DNA of 64,000 nucleotides from an uncultured Eubacterium sp. (GCA_910586225.1 CAJUIL010000019.1:1-64000), one strand, 5' to 3'. Counted from the stretch's first letter, positions 1-8,772 are shown. Made by a program: numbers and translations. Notes: a model not told the origin generated them from the letters alone.

Positions 1-62
1 TGTGCAGGAGAAGTCATGCATTAACTTCCCGATTGGCGTATCTCCACGGTAAGCACCGTAAT

Positions 63-91
63 ATTATATCGAAAATGGATTTGCGAATCAA
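63..91 (-). promoter_or_regulatory. Candidate sigma-A promoter reading off the left edge
   Basis: On the minus strand a TTGATT -35 (86-91) and a perfect TATAAT -10 (63-68) are separated by exactly 17 bases. Transcription would start near position 56 and leave the window to the left. The gene it serves is not visible; the first 50 bases contain a short hairpin (acggt/accgt) and no convincing reading frame. It would be divergent from the blaI promoter. Confidence 0.5.
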
Positions 92-111
92 GAAAAATGT
101 AGGATATGGTA

Positions 112-140
112 TTGACAAAAAAGGTTTATTATAATAGACT
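112..140 (+). promoter_or_regulatory. Promoter of the first BlaI/M56 module
   Basis: A perfect TTGACA (112-117) is followed after 17 bases by TAGACT (135-140), a plausible -10. A better-looking TATAAT at 130-135 is too close (12 bases) to pair with this -35. The operator at 124-168 covers the -10 region, so a bound repressor would block RNA polymerase. Confidence 0.55.
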
Positions 141-168
141 AACAAGCAAGAGGTCTATTATAATAAAC
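124..168. promoter_or_regulatory. Inverted-repeat operator of BlaI-type repressor
   Basis: Two perfect 16-bp inverted arms, GTTTATTATAATAGAC (124-139) and its reverse complement (153-168), are separated by 13 bases just upstream of the repressor gene. Each arm is itself nearly symmetric around TATTATAATA, so it can hold a dimer. Position over the -10 and immediately before blaI fits autoregulation, as known for BlaI/MecI. The core differs from the classical TACA-N2-TGTA motif. Confidence 0.7.
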
Positions 169-192
169 TTACCGAAGCGGAAAGGAGAAGCG

Positions 193-558
193 ATGGAATA
201 TCATATTAATGAAAGCGAATACCGTTTTATGGAGATCCTGTGGGATGAGGAGCCGGTCAGCTCGACGGAGCTGGTAAAGCTTTGTGCTGGTCAGCTGAAC
301 TGGAAGAAATCGACGACCTATACGGTTATCCGTAACTTGAGCGATAAGAAGATTATCTGCAACGATCACGCGATCGTACGTACGCTTGTGAGCCGAGAAG
401 CTGTTCAGAAGCAGGAAAGCCACAATTTTCTGAAAAAGAAATTCGGCGGAAGCCTGCCTTCTTTTATCACGGCCTACTTACGGGATAAAAAGCTGACAAA
501 GGAAGAGGCAGAACGCATTCAGCGGATGATCCAGGATGCGGTGGACGATTCTTTGTAA
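193..558 (+). CDS. blaI: BlaI/MecI/CopY-family transcriptional repressor
   Basis: This 121-residue protein is a winged-helix repressor of the BlaI/MecI family, which binds its own promoter as a dimer and is released when a partner M56 protease triggers its cleavage. The N-terminal signature is YRFMEILWDEEPVSSTEL, followed by the recognition region KKSTTYTVIRNLSDKK; the C-terminal half is the short dimerisation helix set. The ATG at 193 was chosen because it has a good Shine-Dalgarno (aaaggag, 181-187); an upstream in-frame extension to 106 would run through the promoter and operator. The M56 partner begins 260 bases downstream, an unusually wide gap filled by a palindromic repeat. No beta-lactamase or penicillin-binding protein gene is next to it, so the regulated target is unknown. 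Confidence 0.9.
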   Translation: MEYHINESEYRFMEILWDEEPVSSTELVKLCAGQLNWKKSTTYTVIRNLSDKKIICNDHAIVRTLVSREAVQKQESHNFLKKKFGGSLPSFITAYLRDKKLTKEEAERIQRMIQDAVDDSL

Positions 559-569
559 CCGAGCCAGTA

Positions 570-740
570 TACTAGTGTGGTGACCCGCTGGTATTTATGG
601 CAATCGCACTGCCTATTTCGCCATCTGCCGCGTTGGATTTTCTAGCCGTAGGAACCACTACGCCGTCGAAAATCCGCCTTGCAGAGTGGCAAAATATGCA
701 GCACGCTTACCATAAATACCAACGGGTCGCCACACTAGTA
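570..740. repeat. 171-bp near-perfect palindromic element (MITE-like or structured RNA)
   Basis: The left half beginning ACTAGTGTGGTGACCCG is complementary, with few mismatches, to the right half ending CGGGTCGCCACACTAGT; pairing continues almost to the centre near 650-660. The whole unit would fold into one long hairpin of about 80 bp. It holds no reading frame. It sits between blaI and its M56 partner, genes that directly abut in the second module of this window (33611/33612), so it is probably an insertion. A partial end copy lies at 30050-30069. It could be a non-autonomous mobile element or an intergenic palindromic repeat; no transposase is visible. Confidence 0.75.
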
Positions 741-818
741 AACGAGTAATTGATCGGATGGTTTACTAAGGAATGTATTAAGTGATGTAAGAATGGCAGG
801 AAGAAGAGGGGGTTGTGA

Positions 819-3641
819 ATGGAAGCGATCGATACTGTATTTTACGGAATGGTACTGCCGAATAGTGCAGCAGGGGCGTTGTTTGTACTAGTGATCCTGC
901 TGTTTCGAAAAATGACAAGAAGGATGTCCAAAGGATATGTGCGGATGCTGTGGGTGCTGTTTCTGACAGGACTGCTTGCGCCGCCGTTGTTTCATGTATC
1001 CTTTGATACACCCAGGGATTGGGCAGCGCGGATACGTATACAAAATATACTAGAAGAATGGCAGGAAACTCAGCCAGATATGCAGGAGCGCCTGCAGCAG
1101 TCGATCAACCCAGATACGGTTGGACAGCAGCTCCAGGAATCCAACGACGCGGGAATGGGGCAGATGTCGTCCGGAGGGCAGCAGGACGGAAAGGAAAGCG
1201 CTGCTTTGCCGCCGGAACCGTTCGTGAAAGACGCGCCCAATGCAGGCGGGCAGGAAACGGATACTGCAAAAGTGCGTGTGGAAGCATATGATCCGCATAG
1301 ATCTGGTCAGGATGGATCTGGTCAGGATAGATCTTCTGGTTTGGACAAATGGAAAAGGTTTGCGGCGGTTGTCTGGTGTGTTGGGGTCGTTGCTTGTGCT
1401 GCGATATTTGCCGGGCAGCTGGTCAGGCTGAAAAAAAGAGTGGCGGATGCTGCAGAGATAAAGCTGACCGGAGAACAGGAAACAGGCTTTTGGGTGACGA
1501 AGCGGATCGATACGCCGTTTGTGATGCCTGGCCTGCCGTCTAAGATCTATCTTCCCGAAGGGCTTTCTAAGCTGCAGCAGCAGGATATTCTTGCGCATGA
1601 AAGGCAGCATATGAAAAATAAAGACCCATTGCTGCGCTGTCTTGCGCTGCTGGCGGCAGCTGTGCATTGGTTTAATCCTATGATATGGGCGGCTTATTGG
1701 CTGATGGGAAAGGATATGGAGATGTATTGTGACGAGACAGTACTGCGCGGCAAGGATTTTGAAAGCCGCAGGCAGTATTCCAATACACTTTTGGAGTTTG
1801 CGTCTTTATCAAGCGGCCTGGGCGCTTCGCTGCGATTTGGGCGAAGCGATACGGAGCAAAGAATCTGCCATATTTTATACGACAAAAGGCCGAATACCGC
1901 TGTGCGGCTTTTACTGGGCGCGCTTGTATGTGTCAGCGGTATCTGTTTTTTAACAGCAAATCAGGTGAAGGCTGGGACAGAGGAAGCAAAGCTTGCAGAA
2001 AGGCCGTATGAAGGGGAAACACATCAAGCGGAAACGCATGAAGCGCAGACATATGAAGAGAAAACAAAAGAACAGCTGGCAGAGAGTATCCGTGCAGCGG
2101 CATCCGGCCCGGTGCTCAGACAGTATTATGCGGATTTTGACGCGGACGGGGCCATGGAGATGTTTGCCTTGACAGGAAAGGAAGTGGCGCAAGGCACAAA
2201 TGAGATCTGGTTTGCCAGCCAAAAGGAGACCGTGTGCCTGATGGAGGCTGAGGAAGGATTGAATGTAGATCAGTCAGAGCAGGGCGTGTATGAGGTAAAT
2301 GACAGGCAGAAGCTATTTGCAGTAAGATGTATCACAATGGGAAGATATGCCACATCCAAATGCTATTATGTGCAGGCAGGGCAGGCACAGGAAGTAAGTG
2401 TGGGCGCGCAGCTAGAGCAGATTTCAGGGGAGTCGTTTGCTGTCTATCCGCCCGCGGACGATTGTATGATGGAGAATGGCAGATACAGCGGACGTACGTG
2501 CAAGCCTTATGGTATCAAATGGACCGGAACCGGATTCGAGGAATATCCAGTCAAGAAGCTTACGCTGGACGAGCTGAGCGAATACAGCGGTGCAAAACGC
2601 GTGTTAGAGCAGATCCAGGAATGCGGGTATCAAATATCGCAGATTTATTACAGGAGCAACGGCCTGATACAGATCAATGTGCAGAAACCGCTTCAGGAAG
2701 AAAACAGTTTTATTTATGAAAATGTAACGCTAAACGTAGTGAATGGGGAAGTATCCGTGGCAGAGCATTTCAAGGACGGACAGGATCTTGTGGAAAAATC
2801 TACCTATGGGGGCAGCTATCAGGCGTCCGTATGGGAGGAACCTGCGCTTGCAGACGCTTCTAAAAATCGAACGATGAGCCAAGAGCTGTTTGTACCGGGC
2901 ACAGTCATGTCAGGCGGCACAAGAGCCGGAAAGATGGTGCCAACCTATACACAGAACGGGTTTTACTGCGATTCTTATTTGATCGAAATGGGCTGGAATT
3001 TACGTGTAGGAGAAAGGGCATTAGGAGTGACCTATGCGGATAAAAGAAAGATCCGGCTAAAAAATGGATCTGATCTGACGGTCTATTTTCACAAGAACGC
3101 AGAGTATTTTATACAGGATAAAAAAGCGCTTGCGGCAATCGCAAAGCTGGTCGATACATTAACGCGTCAGGGAGCAGAGCCAAAGGTGGAAGAACCCGTT
3201 GTCTATCGAATGGTGCGGATCAAGCCAAAGGAGATTCCTGCTTATGCTGAGAAATATTTAGAAGAAGAGGATAACATTGGCATAAGCGCGCTTTTTACGC
3301 ACTTGTCGTTAAAGAAGCAGAAAGAGTACTTAAAAAGAATCTATGAGATCAAAAATACGGCAATTTTTGCTGCGATCGTGGAAGATCTGGATAATGAAAT
3401 GCTGCAGTCTGTGATGGATCAGGCAAGAGCGGACAAAAACTCGGCTTTTTCTGTGATCGCAATGGATGTGGCGCAGCCGGAGCTGATCTGGAAGTATGCG
3501 AAGGAAGCTTATGAACAGGATGATATTGCGGATTTTTGTATCATTTTGGATTATATGACGAAAAAACAAAAACAAAACTGGCTGAAACGGGCAAGAGCGG
3601 ACAAGAAATCGGCTTTTGAGCAGGTGATCCTTCTAGGATGA
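819..3641 (+). CDS. M56-family (BlaR1/MecR1-like) membrane metallopeptidase with novel C-terminal domain
   Basis: This 940-residue protein pairs with the upstream BlaI-type repressor. The N-terminus has hydrophobic segments (about 8-30 and 41-60), then a soluble Gln/Gly/Ser-rich stretch (about 85-175), another membrane segment (about 180-200), and the M56 zinc protease core with HERQH at residues 260-264 and a downstream CDETVLRG motif near 304. A further membrane segment lies near 362-382. Beyond about 390 there is an extracytoplasmic domain unlike the penicillin-binding domain of BlaR1, ending in about 140 residues of short helical repeats that contain two near copies of RADK(N/K)SAF. By analogy a signal at the C-terminal domain activates the protease, which inactivates BlaI. 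The ATG at 819 follows a purine-rich ribosome site (agaaga ggggg). The signal is unknown. Confidence 0.85.
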   Translation: MEAIDTVFYGMVLPNSAAGALFVLVILLFRKMTRRMSKGYVRMLWVLFLTGLLAPPLFHVSFDTPRDWAARIRIQNILEEWQETQPDMQERLQQSINPDTVGQQLQESNDAGMGQMSSGGQQDGKESAALPPEPFVKDAPNAGGQETDTAKVRVEAYDPHRSGQDGSGQDRSSGLDKWKRFAAVVWCVGVVACAAIFAGQLVRLKKRVADAAEIKLTGEQETGFWVTKRIDTPFVMPGLPSKIYLPEGLSKLQQQDILAHERQHMKNKDPLLRCLALLAAAVHWFNPMIWAAYWLMGKDMEMYCDETVLRGKDFESRRQYSNTLLEFASLSSGLGASLRFGRSDTEQRICHILYDKRPNTAVRLLLGALVCVSGICFLTANQVKAGTEEAKLAERPYEGETHQAETHEAQTYEEKTKEQLAESIRAAASGPVLRQYYADFDADGAMEMFALTGKEVAQGTNEIWFASQKETVCLMEAEEGLNVDQSEQGVYEVNDRQKLFAVRCITMGRYATSKCYYVQAGQAQEVSVGAQLEQISGESFAVYPPADDCMMENGRYSGRTCKPYGIKWTGTGFEEYPVKKLTLDELSEYSGAKRVLEQIQECGYQISQIYYRSNGLIQINVQKPLQEENSFIYENVTLNVVNGEVSVAEHFKDGQDLVEKSTYGGSYQASVWEEPALADASKNRTMSQELFVPGTVMSGGTRAGKMVPTYTQNGFYCDSYLIEMGWNLRVGERALGVTYADKRKIRLKNGSDLTVYFHKNAEYFIQDKKALAAIAKLVDTLTRQGAEPKVEEPVVYRMVRIKPKEIPAYAEKYLEEEDNIGISALFTHLSLKKQKEYLKRIYEIKNTAIFAAIVEDLDNEMLQSVMDQARADKNSAFSVIAMDVAQPELIWKYAKEAYEQDDIADFCIILDYMTKKQKQNWLKRARADKKSAFEQVILLG

Positions 3642-3661
3642 TTCTTTTGAAGGTGTAAATC

Positions 3662-3694
3662 AAAGGGTGTATGGTCTATCGATCAGCACCCTTT
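3662..3694 (+). terminator. Weak terminator hairpin after the M56 gene
   Basis: An 8-bp stem (aaagggtg, 3662-3669, with its complement at 3687-3694) lies just after the M56 gene. The 3' arm ends in ttt but no long U-run follows, so termination efficiency is uncertain. Confidence 0.4.
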
Positions 3695-3726
3695 CCTGAA
3701 AATCTGTCGAATCCACAAAAATCCTC

Positions 3727-3755
3727 TTGTATAATATCTGAGAATGGTTTATAAT
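3727..3755 (+). promoter_or_regulatory. Promoter of the riboflavin operon
   Basis: TTGTAT (3727-3732) and TATAAT (3750-3755) are spaced by 17 bases and end about 20 bases before the FMN riboswitch, as expected for a sigma-A promoter of the rib leader. Confidence 0.7.
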
Positions 3756-3775
3756 AGCTTTCGTAACAGAATAAA

Positions 3776-3882
3776 ATCTTCAGGGCAGGGTGCAATTCCC
3801 TACCGGTGGTAAAGCCCACGAGCCGCAAGGCATGATTCGGTGTGATTCCGAAGCCGACAGTACAGTCTGGATGAAAGAAGAT
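3776..3882 (+). ncRNA. FMN riboswitch (RFN element)
   Basis: The leader has the conserved RFN blocks: P1 arms ATCTTC (3776-3781) and GAAGAT (3877-3882), the block cagggcagggtgcaa then ccctaccggtgg (3781-3809), agcccacgagcc (3812-3824), gattccgaagccgacagt (3844-3861) and tctggatgaaagaaga. FMN binding is known to stabilise this fold and favour the downstream terminator, shutting off riboflavin synthesis genes. A terminator hairpin follows at 3925-3958 and ribD starts at 3974. Confidence 0.97.
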
Positions 3883-3924
3883 AATGATAGATGCAGGATT
3901 GCAAGATCCTGTGCGTCAGGCGCT

Positions 3925-3958
3925 GCTCTGGTTTGTGTTCACATACCGGGGCTTTTTT
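3925..3958 (+). terminator. Riboswitch-controlled intrinsic terminator
   Basis: A GC-rich stem gctctggt/accggggc (3925-3932 with 3945-3952) is followed by six T residues. It lies between the FMN aptamer and ribD, the normal place for the expression platform of a transcription-attenuating FMN switch. Confidence 0.85.
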
Positions 3959-3973
3959 GTTGGAGGAGATTGC

Positions 3974-5086
3974 ATGAATGACAGTGAATATATGAGGCTG
4001 GCCTTGCAGCTTGCCGAAAAAGGCTGTGGCTGGACGGCGCCGAATCCGATGGTTGGCGCGGTCATTGTAAAGGAAGGACGGCTGATCGGACAGGGGTGGC
4101 ATGAAAAATACGGCGGGCTGCACGCAGAGCGCAATGCACTCGCTTCCTGTACGGAATCGCCGCAGGGAGCGGATCTATACGTTACGCTGGAGCCGTGCTG
4201 CCATCATGGAAAGCAGCCGCCCTGCGTGGACGCTGTTTTGGAGGCAGGTATCCGGCGGGTTGTGATAGGATCTGCGGACCCGAATCCGCTTGTGAGCGGG
4301 AAGGGTGTGCGGATCTTACGCGAGCATGGCGTAGAGGTGATCGAGAATGTGCTGCGCGGGGAATGCGACCGTTTGAATCAAGTGTTTTTTTCTTATATTC
4401 AGACGGGACAGCCTTATGTGGTGATGAAATATGCGATGACGATGGATGGGAAAATCGCGACGTATACCGGGGAATCGAAGTGGATTACCGGGGAAGCGGC
4501 CAGGAACCATGTGCAGCAGCAGCGGCATCGTTACACGGCGATCATGGCGGGCGTTGGTACGGTGCTGGCGGACGATCCGCTGCTGACCTGCCGGATCGCA
4601 GATGGAAAAAATCCGATCCGTATTATTTGTGACACCGGGCTTAAAACGCCGCTGCATATGCAGATTGTAGCTACGGCGAAACAGGTGCCGACGATTTTTG
4701 CCGCTTGTCCGGGGCATTATCAGGATAAGAAGCGGGCAGCTCTGGAGGATGCCGGATGCCGGGTACTGCCTGTTGATGAAAGCAACGGTCATGTGGATCT
4801 GCGGCGCCTGATGGAAAAGCTTGGAAAAGAGCAGATTGACAGTATTTTGCTGGAAGGCGGCGGCACCCTGCACTGGGCGGCTCTGGAAAGCGGGATTGTG
4901 CGCAAGGTGCAGGCTTATCTTGCACCAAAGCTGTTTGGCGGGAGCGAGGCGAAAACGCCGGTGGAAGGCGGCGGGATCGCAGCCGTAGCGGATGCGGCAT
5001 TACTTAAAAACAGTACGATCCTAAGGCTTGGCGAGGATTTTCTGATAGAAAGCGAGGTGGCAAAGGGTGTTTACGGGAATTGTTGA
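3974..5086 (+). CDS. ribD: Bifunctional riboflavin deaminase/reductase RibD
   Basis: This 370-residue enzyme carries out the second and third steps of riboflavin synthesis: deamination of the pyrimidine derived from GTP, then NADPH-dependent reduction of the ribosyl chain. The N-terminal CMP/dCMP-deaminase domain shows the zinc motifs HAE (HAERNALAS) and PCCHHGKQPPC; the C-terminal reductase domain starts near residue 145 (PYVVMKYAMTMDGKIA) and contains LLEGGGTLHWAAL. The ATG at 3974 follows a strong ggaggag site; an in-frame extension to 3884 would run through the leader terminator and is rejected. It is the first gene of the FMN-switch operon and overlaps ribE by 20 bases. Confidence 0.96.
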   Translation: MNDSEYMRLALQLAEKGCGWTAPNPMVGAVIVKEGRLIGQGWHEKYGGLHAERNALASCTESPQGADLYVTLEPCCHHGKQPPCVDAVLEAGIRRVVIGSADPNPLVSGKGVRILREHGVEVIENVLRGECDRLNQVFFSYIQTGQPYVVMKYAMTMDGKIATYTGESKWITGEAARNHVQQQRHRYTAIMAGVGTVLADDPLLTCRIADGKNPIRIICDTGLKTPLHMQIVATAKQVPTIFAACPGHYQDKKRAALEDAGCRVLPVDESNGHVDLRRLMEKLGKEQIDSILLEGGGTLHWAALESGIVRKVQAYLAPKLFGGSEAKTPVEGGGIAAVADAALLKNSTILRLGEDFLIESEVAKGVYGNC

Positions 5087-5714
5087 GGAAATAGGGACCG
5101 TAGAAAGGATCCAAAAAGGGCGGCATTCCGCGGTGCTGACGATCCGGGCATCCGTAGTGTTAGAAAATACAAAGCTGGGAGACAGTATTGCAGTAAACGG
5201 CATTTGCCTGACCGTAACGGAGCTGTCTGGCGGGCGGTTTATGGCGGATGTGATGCATGAAACGTTAAATCGCTCCTCACTGGCGCAGCTTTCAAGCGGC
5301 AGCCATGTAAATCTGGAGCGGGCAATGCCTGCGGACGGACGGTTTGGCGGCCATATCGTTGCCGGTCATGTGGACGGTGTAGGGACAGTACTGCGTATGG
5401 AACGGGACGATACGGCGGTATGGTATACGATCGGAGCAAAGCCTGAGGTTATGCGGTATATTGTGGAAAAGGGTTCTGTGACTGTGGATGGCGTCAGCCT
5501 GACGGTGGCGCAGGTGGCGGCGGAGCATTTTGCTGTATCGGTCATACCGCATACGCAGCAGCAGACGGTACTGCAGGAACGAGCTGTAGGAAGCTTGGTC
5601 AATCTGGAAACGGATATCATAGGAAAGTACGTTGAAAAGCTGCTGCAGCCGGCTCCTGAACAGAAAAATAAGAGCGGGATTACGAAGGAATTTTTATATG
5701 AAAATGGATTTTAA
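5067..5714 (+). CDS. ribE: Riboflavin synthase alpha subunit
   Basis: This 215-residue protein dismutates two 6,7-dimethyl-8-ribityllumazine molecules into riboflavin and the pyrimidine precursor. It has the typical tandem lumazine-binding repeats: the first starts MFTGIVEEIG, the second starts near residue 97 (GHIVAGHVDGVG), and both have the ITV/VNG(I/V)(C/S)LTV motif (VNGICLTV and VDGVSLTV). It begins with GTG at 5067, inside the end of ribD, which points to translational coupling. Confidence 0.96.
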   Translation: MFTGIVEEIGTVERIQKGRHSAVLTIRASVVLENTKLGDSIAVNGICLTVTELSGGRFMADVMHETLNRSSLAQLSSGSHVNLERAMPADGRFGGHIVAGHVDGVGTVLRMERDDTAVWYTIGAKPEVMRYIVEKGSVTVDGVSLTVAQVAAEHFAVSVIPHTQQQTVLQERAVGSLVNLETDIIGKYVEKLLQPAPEQKNKSGITKEFLYENGF

Positions 5715-5737
5715 AACAGAATTTGGGAGGACAGATT

Positions 5738-6937
5738 ATGTTTCAGTTTAATACAGTAGAAGAAGCGCTGGAGGAGCTGAGAAACGGCAGGGTGATCCTC
5801 GTAACGGATGACCCGGACCGCGAAAATGAGGGTGATTTTATCTGTGCGGCGCAGTTTGCTACGACAGAGAATATTAATTTTATGGCGACGCATGGCAAAG
5901 GACTGATCTGTATGCCGATGTCGGCGGAGTATGTGCACAAGCTAAGAGTACCGCAGATGGTACAGGATAATACGGATAATCACGAAACAGCGTTTACCGT
6001 TTCCATCGACCATGTAAAAACGACGACCGGCATTTCCGCAGCGGAGCGTTCAGTTACGGCAATGGGCTGCGTCGCGGATGATGCAAAGCCAGAGGATTTC
6101 CGCAGGCCGGGACATATGTTTCCGCTTTTGGCAAAAGACAACGGCGTATTGGAGCGCAACGGACATACGGAGGCAACGGTTGATCTGTGCAGGCTGGCAG
6201 GCCTTAAGGAGTGCGGGCTTTGCTGCGAGATCATGCGGGACGATGGAACAATGATGCGTATGCCGGAACTGACAGAGCTGGCGGAAAAATGGAATCTGAA
6301 ATTTATTACGATCAAGGATCTGCAAAATTACCGCAAATGCCATGAAAAGCTCGTAGACCGCGTGACAGTCACTAAAATGCCGACCAAATACGGAGATTTT
6401 GCAGCATATGGCTTTGTGAACAAGCTCAACGGGGAGCATCATGTCGCGCTTGTCAAAGGGGAGATCGGCGACGGAACGGATGTGCTCTGCCGTGTACATT
6501 CGGAGTGCCTGACTGGAGATACGTTTGGTTCTCTGCGCTGTGACTGCGGCCAGCAGTTTGCCGCTGCGATGACGCAGATTGAAAAGGAAGGACGCGGCAT
6601 TTTGCTCTATATGCGGCAGGAGGGACGCGGCATCGGCCTGATCAATAAGCTGCGTGCTTATGAGCTGCAGGAGCAGGGCATGGATACGCTGGAAGCGAAT
6701 CTGGCGCTTGGCTTTGCCGGAGATGAGCGGGAATATTATATCGGGGCACAGATCTTGCGTGATCTAGGTGTAAAAAGTATGCGCCTTTTGACCAACAACC
6801 CGGATAAGGTGTACCAGCTTTCAGAGTTTGGCATTGAGATATCGGAACGTGTTCCGATCCAGATGGACGCGACGGCGCATGACCTGTTTTACCTGAAGAC
6901 AAAAAAGGAACGTATGGGCCATTTATTACGTTATTAG
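5738..6937 (+). CDS. ribBA: Bifunctional DHBP synthase/GTP cyclohydrolase II RibBA
   Basis: This 399-residue fusion makes both inputs to the riboflavin pathway. The N-terminal half forms 3,4-dihydroxy-2-butanone 4-phosphate and shows the acidic metal site DDPDRENEGDF near residue 28. The C-terminal half (from about 205) opens the GTP imidazole ring and shows the zinc-cysteine cluster ECLTGDTFGSLRCDCGQQ and the RQEGRGIGL motif. The ATG at 5738 has an upstream gggagg site; an upstream TTG at 5723 overlaps that site and is not used. It is the third gene in the operon. Confidence 0.96.
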   Translation: MFQFNTVEEALEELRNGRVILVTDDPDRENEGDFICAAQFATTENINFMATHGKGLICMPMSAEYVHKLRVPQMVQDNTDNHETAFTVSIDHVKTTTGISAAERSVTAMGCVADDAKPEDFRRPGHMFPLLAKDNGVLERNGHTEATVDLCRLAGLKECGLCCEIMRDDGTMMRMPELTELAEKWNLKFITIKDLQNYRKCHEKLVDRVTVTKMPTKYGDFAAYGFVNKLNGEHHVALVKGEIGDGTDVLCRVHSECLTGDTFGSLRCDCGQQFAAAMTQIEKEGRGILLYMRQEGRGIGLINKLRAYELQEQGMDTLEANLALGFAGDEREYYIGAQILRDLGVKSMRLLTNNPDKVYQLSEFGIEISERVPIQMDATAHDLFYLKTKKERMGHLLRY

Positions 6938-6965
6938 TAGTTCATGATTTTAGGAGGAAAATAAA

Positions 6966-7433
6966 ATGAAAACATTTGAAGGGAAGCTTGTATCAAAGGA
7001 TATGAAAGTCGGCATTGTTGCGGCACGTTTTAACGAATTTATTACGTCAAAGCTGCTTAGCGGGGCAATGGACGGCTTGCTCAGACATGATGTGAAGGAA
7101 GAGGACGTGTACGTCGCATGGGTTCCGGGTGCGTTTGAAATCCCGCTGATTGCGTCTAAAATGGCAAAAAGCGGAAAGTATGACGCAGTGATCTGCCTTG
7201 GCGCGGTCATTCGTGGTTCAACAACGCATTATGATTATGTATGCAACGAGGTGTCCAAGGGGATTGCTGCGGTTTCACTGGAAACGGGAGTTCCGGTCAT
7301 GTTCGGCGTCGTTACGACGGAAAATATTGAACAGGCCATTGAACGCGCAGGCACAAAAGCAGGAAATAAAGGATATGACTGTGCGCTTGGGGCGATTGAG
7401 ATGGTTAATCTGATCCGTGAGATAGAAGCATAA
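6966..7433 (+). CDS. ribH: 6,7-dimethyl-8-ribityllumazine synthase
   Basis: This 155-residue enzyme condenses the RibD-derived pyrimidine with DHBP to form lumazine, and normally assembles into an icosahedral shell. Family signatures are FNEFITSKLLSGA, VPGAFEIPL, CLGAVIRGSTTHYDYV and GVVTTENIEQAIERAG. It starts at ATG 6966 after aggagga and closes the rib operon, followed by a strong terminator. Confidence 0.96.
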   Translation: MKTFEGKLVSKDMKVGIVAARFNEFITSKLLSGAMDGLLRHDVKEEDVYVAWVPGAFEIPLIASKMAKSGKYDAVICLGAVIRGSTTHYDYVCNEVSKGIAAVSLETGVPVMFGVVTTENIEQAIERAGTKAGNKGYDCALGAIEMVNLIREIEA

Positions 7434-7461
7434 TCGGGCATCCGATCGATGCCGATACGAT

Positions 7462-7506
7462 ACGGCTGTGCAGAAAGTAGGATTCTTTCTGCACAGCCGT
7501 TTGTTT
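7462..7506 (+). terminator. Rho-independent terminator of the rib operon
   Basis: A perfect long stem, acggctgtgcagaaa with its complement, encloses a short loop (gtaggat region) and is followed by ttgtttg. The minus-strand side lacks a U-run, so it mainly serves the rib operon rather than the convergent reductase gene. Confidence 0.9.
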
Positions 7507-7510
7507 GATG

Positions 7511-8650
7511 TTAGGAGGAAGCTGGTTCCAGCCTTGCATGGAAATCCGACATTGCTTCGGAGATTTTGATCTGCTGCGGGCAGACCGCTTCACAGCTGCG
7601 GCAGCCGATACAGGCTGATGGGTGCTTTTCCTTAGGGATTGCCATCAGCGCCATCGGTGCGATAAATCCGCCTCCGGTAAAACAGTGTTCATTGTAAAGC
7701 TTTAACAAAGCCGGGATATCTAGTCCTTTCGGACAGTGTGCGGTACAATAACGGCAGGCAGTACAAGGCAGGATACTGCGGATCATATGATCTGCAATGC
7801 CAAGCAGCGCAGTCTGCTCTTGTTCGTTCAGCTTCCGGTCAGATGCAAACGTCTGGATATTCTGCTGGATCTGTTCCAGACTGGACATACCAGAAAGGAT
7901 CATCGTAACGCCCTCGATCCCCTGCAGGAAACGGAACGCCCATGATGTAACCGACTCATCCGGCCGCAGATCAAGCAGTTTTTTGCTGGCCTCATCGGAC
8001 AAGGCAGCCAGCTTGCCGCCGCGCAGAGGTTCCATGACCCAGATTGGGATCTGGCGTTCATTTAAGAGCTCCGCTTTTTCCTTGGCATTTTGGAATGTCC
8101 AGTCAATCCAGTTCAGCTGGATCTGCCCAAATTCCATAGCGTCGCCGTAAGCGTCTAAAAACCGTCTCATAATATCGCAGCTTCCGTGTGCGGAAAATCC
8201 AAGGTGGCGGATTCTGCCGTTTTCCTTCTGCTTTTTCAGATACGCAAAAATACCGTATTTTGGATCCAGATAGGCGTCAATATTCATTTCGCAGACGTTG
8301 TGGAACAAATAAAAGTCAAAATAGTCTACGCGGCATTTTTTTAGCTGTGCCTCGAAGATCTCTTCAACCTTGTCCATATTGGAAAGGTCGTAGCCTGGAA
8401 ACTTGGTTGCCAGATAAAAGCTTTCGCGTGGATATTTGCTGAGCAAACGGCCGATAACAGCTTCGGACTGTCCGTCGTGGTAGCCCCAGGCGGTATCGTA
8501 ATAGTTGATGCCGTGCTCCATCGCATAAGCGACCATTTCTGCTGCGGCGGCTTCATCGATCTCGGATAAATTGTCTCCTGAAGCAGGCAGACGCATAGCG
8601 CCTAATCCGAGCGCCGACAGCTTGAGATTCTGAAAATTCTGATAGATCAT
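7511..8650 (-). CDS. Aldo/keto reductase with C-terminal 4Fe-4S ferredoxin domain
   Basis: This 379-residue protein has an aldo/keto reductase TIM barrel (start MIYQNFQNLKLSALGLGAMR; catalytic region YYDTAWGYHDGQSE; HLGFSAHG) followed by a ferredoxin-like tail with two cysteine clusters, CTACRYCTAHCPKG and CIGCRSCEAVCPQQ, typical for two 4Fe-4S centres. Such fusions are common in anaerobes and probably reduce carbonyl substrates with electrons from ferredoxin or NAD(P)H; the substrate is not known. The ATG at 8650 has a good site (aaagaggtga); the frame extends upstream to 8710 but without a ribosome site. It converges on the rib operon. Confidence 0.88.
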   Translation of the reverse strand: MIYQNFQNLKLSALGLGAMRLPASGDNLSEIDEAAAAEMVAYAMEHGINYYDTAWGYHDGQSEAVIGRLLSKYPRESFYLATKFPGYDLSNMDKVEEIFEAQLKKCRVDYFDFYLFHNVCEMNIDAYLDPKYGIFAYLKKQKENGRIRHLGFSAHGSCDIMRRFLDAYGDAMEFGQIQLNWIDWTFQNAKEKAELLNERQIPIWVMEPLRGGKLAALSDEASKKLLDLRPDESVTSWAFRFLQGIEGVTMILSGMSSLEQIQQNIQTFASDRKLNEQEQTALLGIADHMIRSILPCTACRYCTAHCPKGLDIPALLKLYNEHCFTGGGFIAPMALMAIPKEKHPSACIGCRSCEAVCPQQIKISEAMSDFHARLEPASS

Positions 8651-8772
8651 TGGTTCGTCACCTCTTTCTTTGGATGGGGAGCATTTATGTAACTTTAAAA
8701 ACCATAGCATGATTCGGATTTTTAGTCAAATGATTTTTCACTGAAGGATTTTCGCATTTTGGGGTAAAATGA

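Noticed and set aside
1..60. Start of an M-box or other riboswitch on the minus strand
   Set aside because: The leader contains ggagatacgcc, reminiscent of an M-box, but too little sequence is available to support it.
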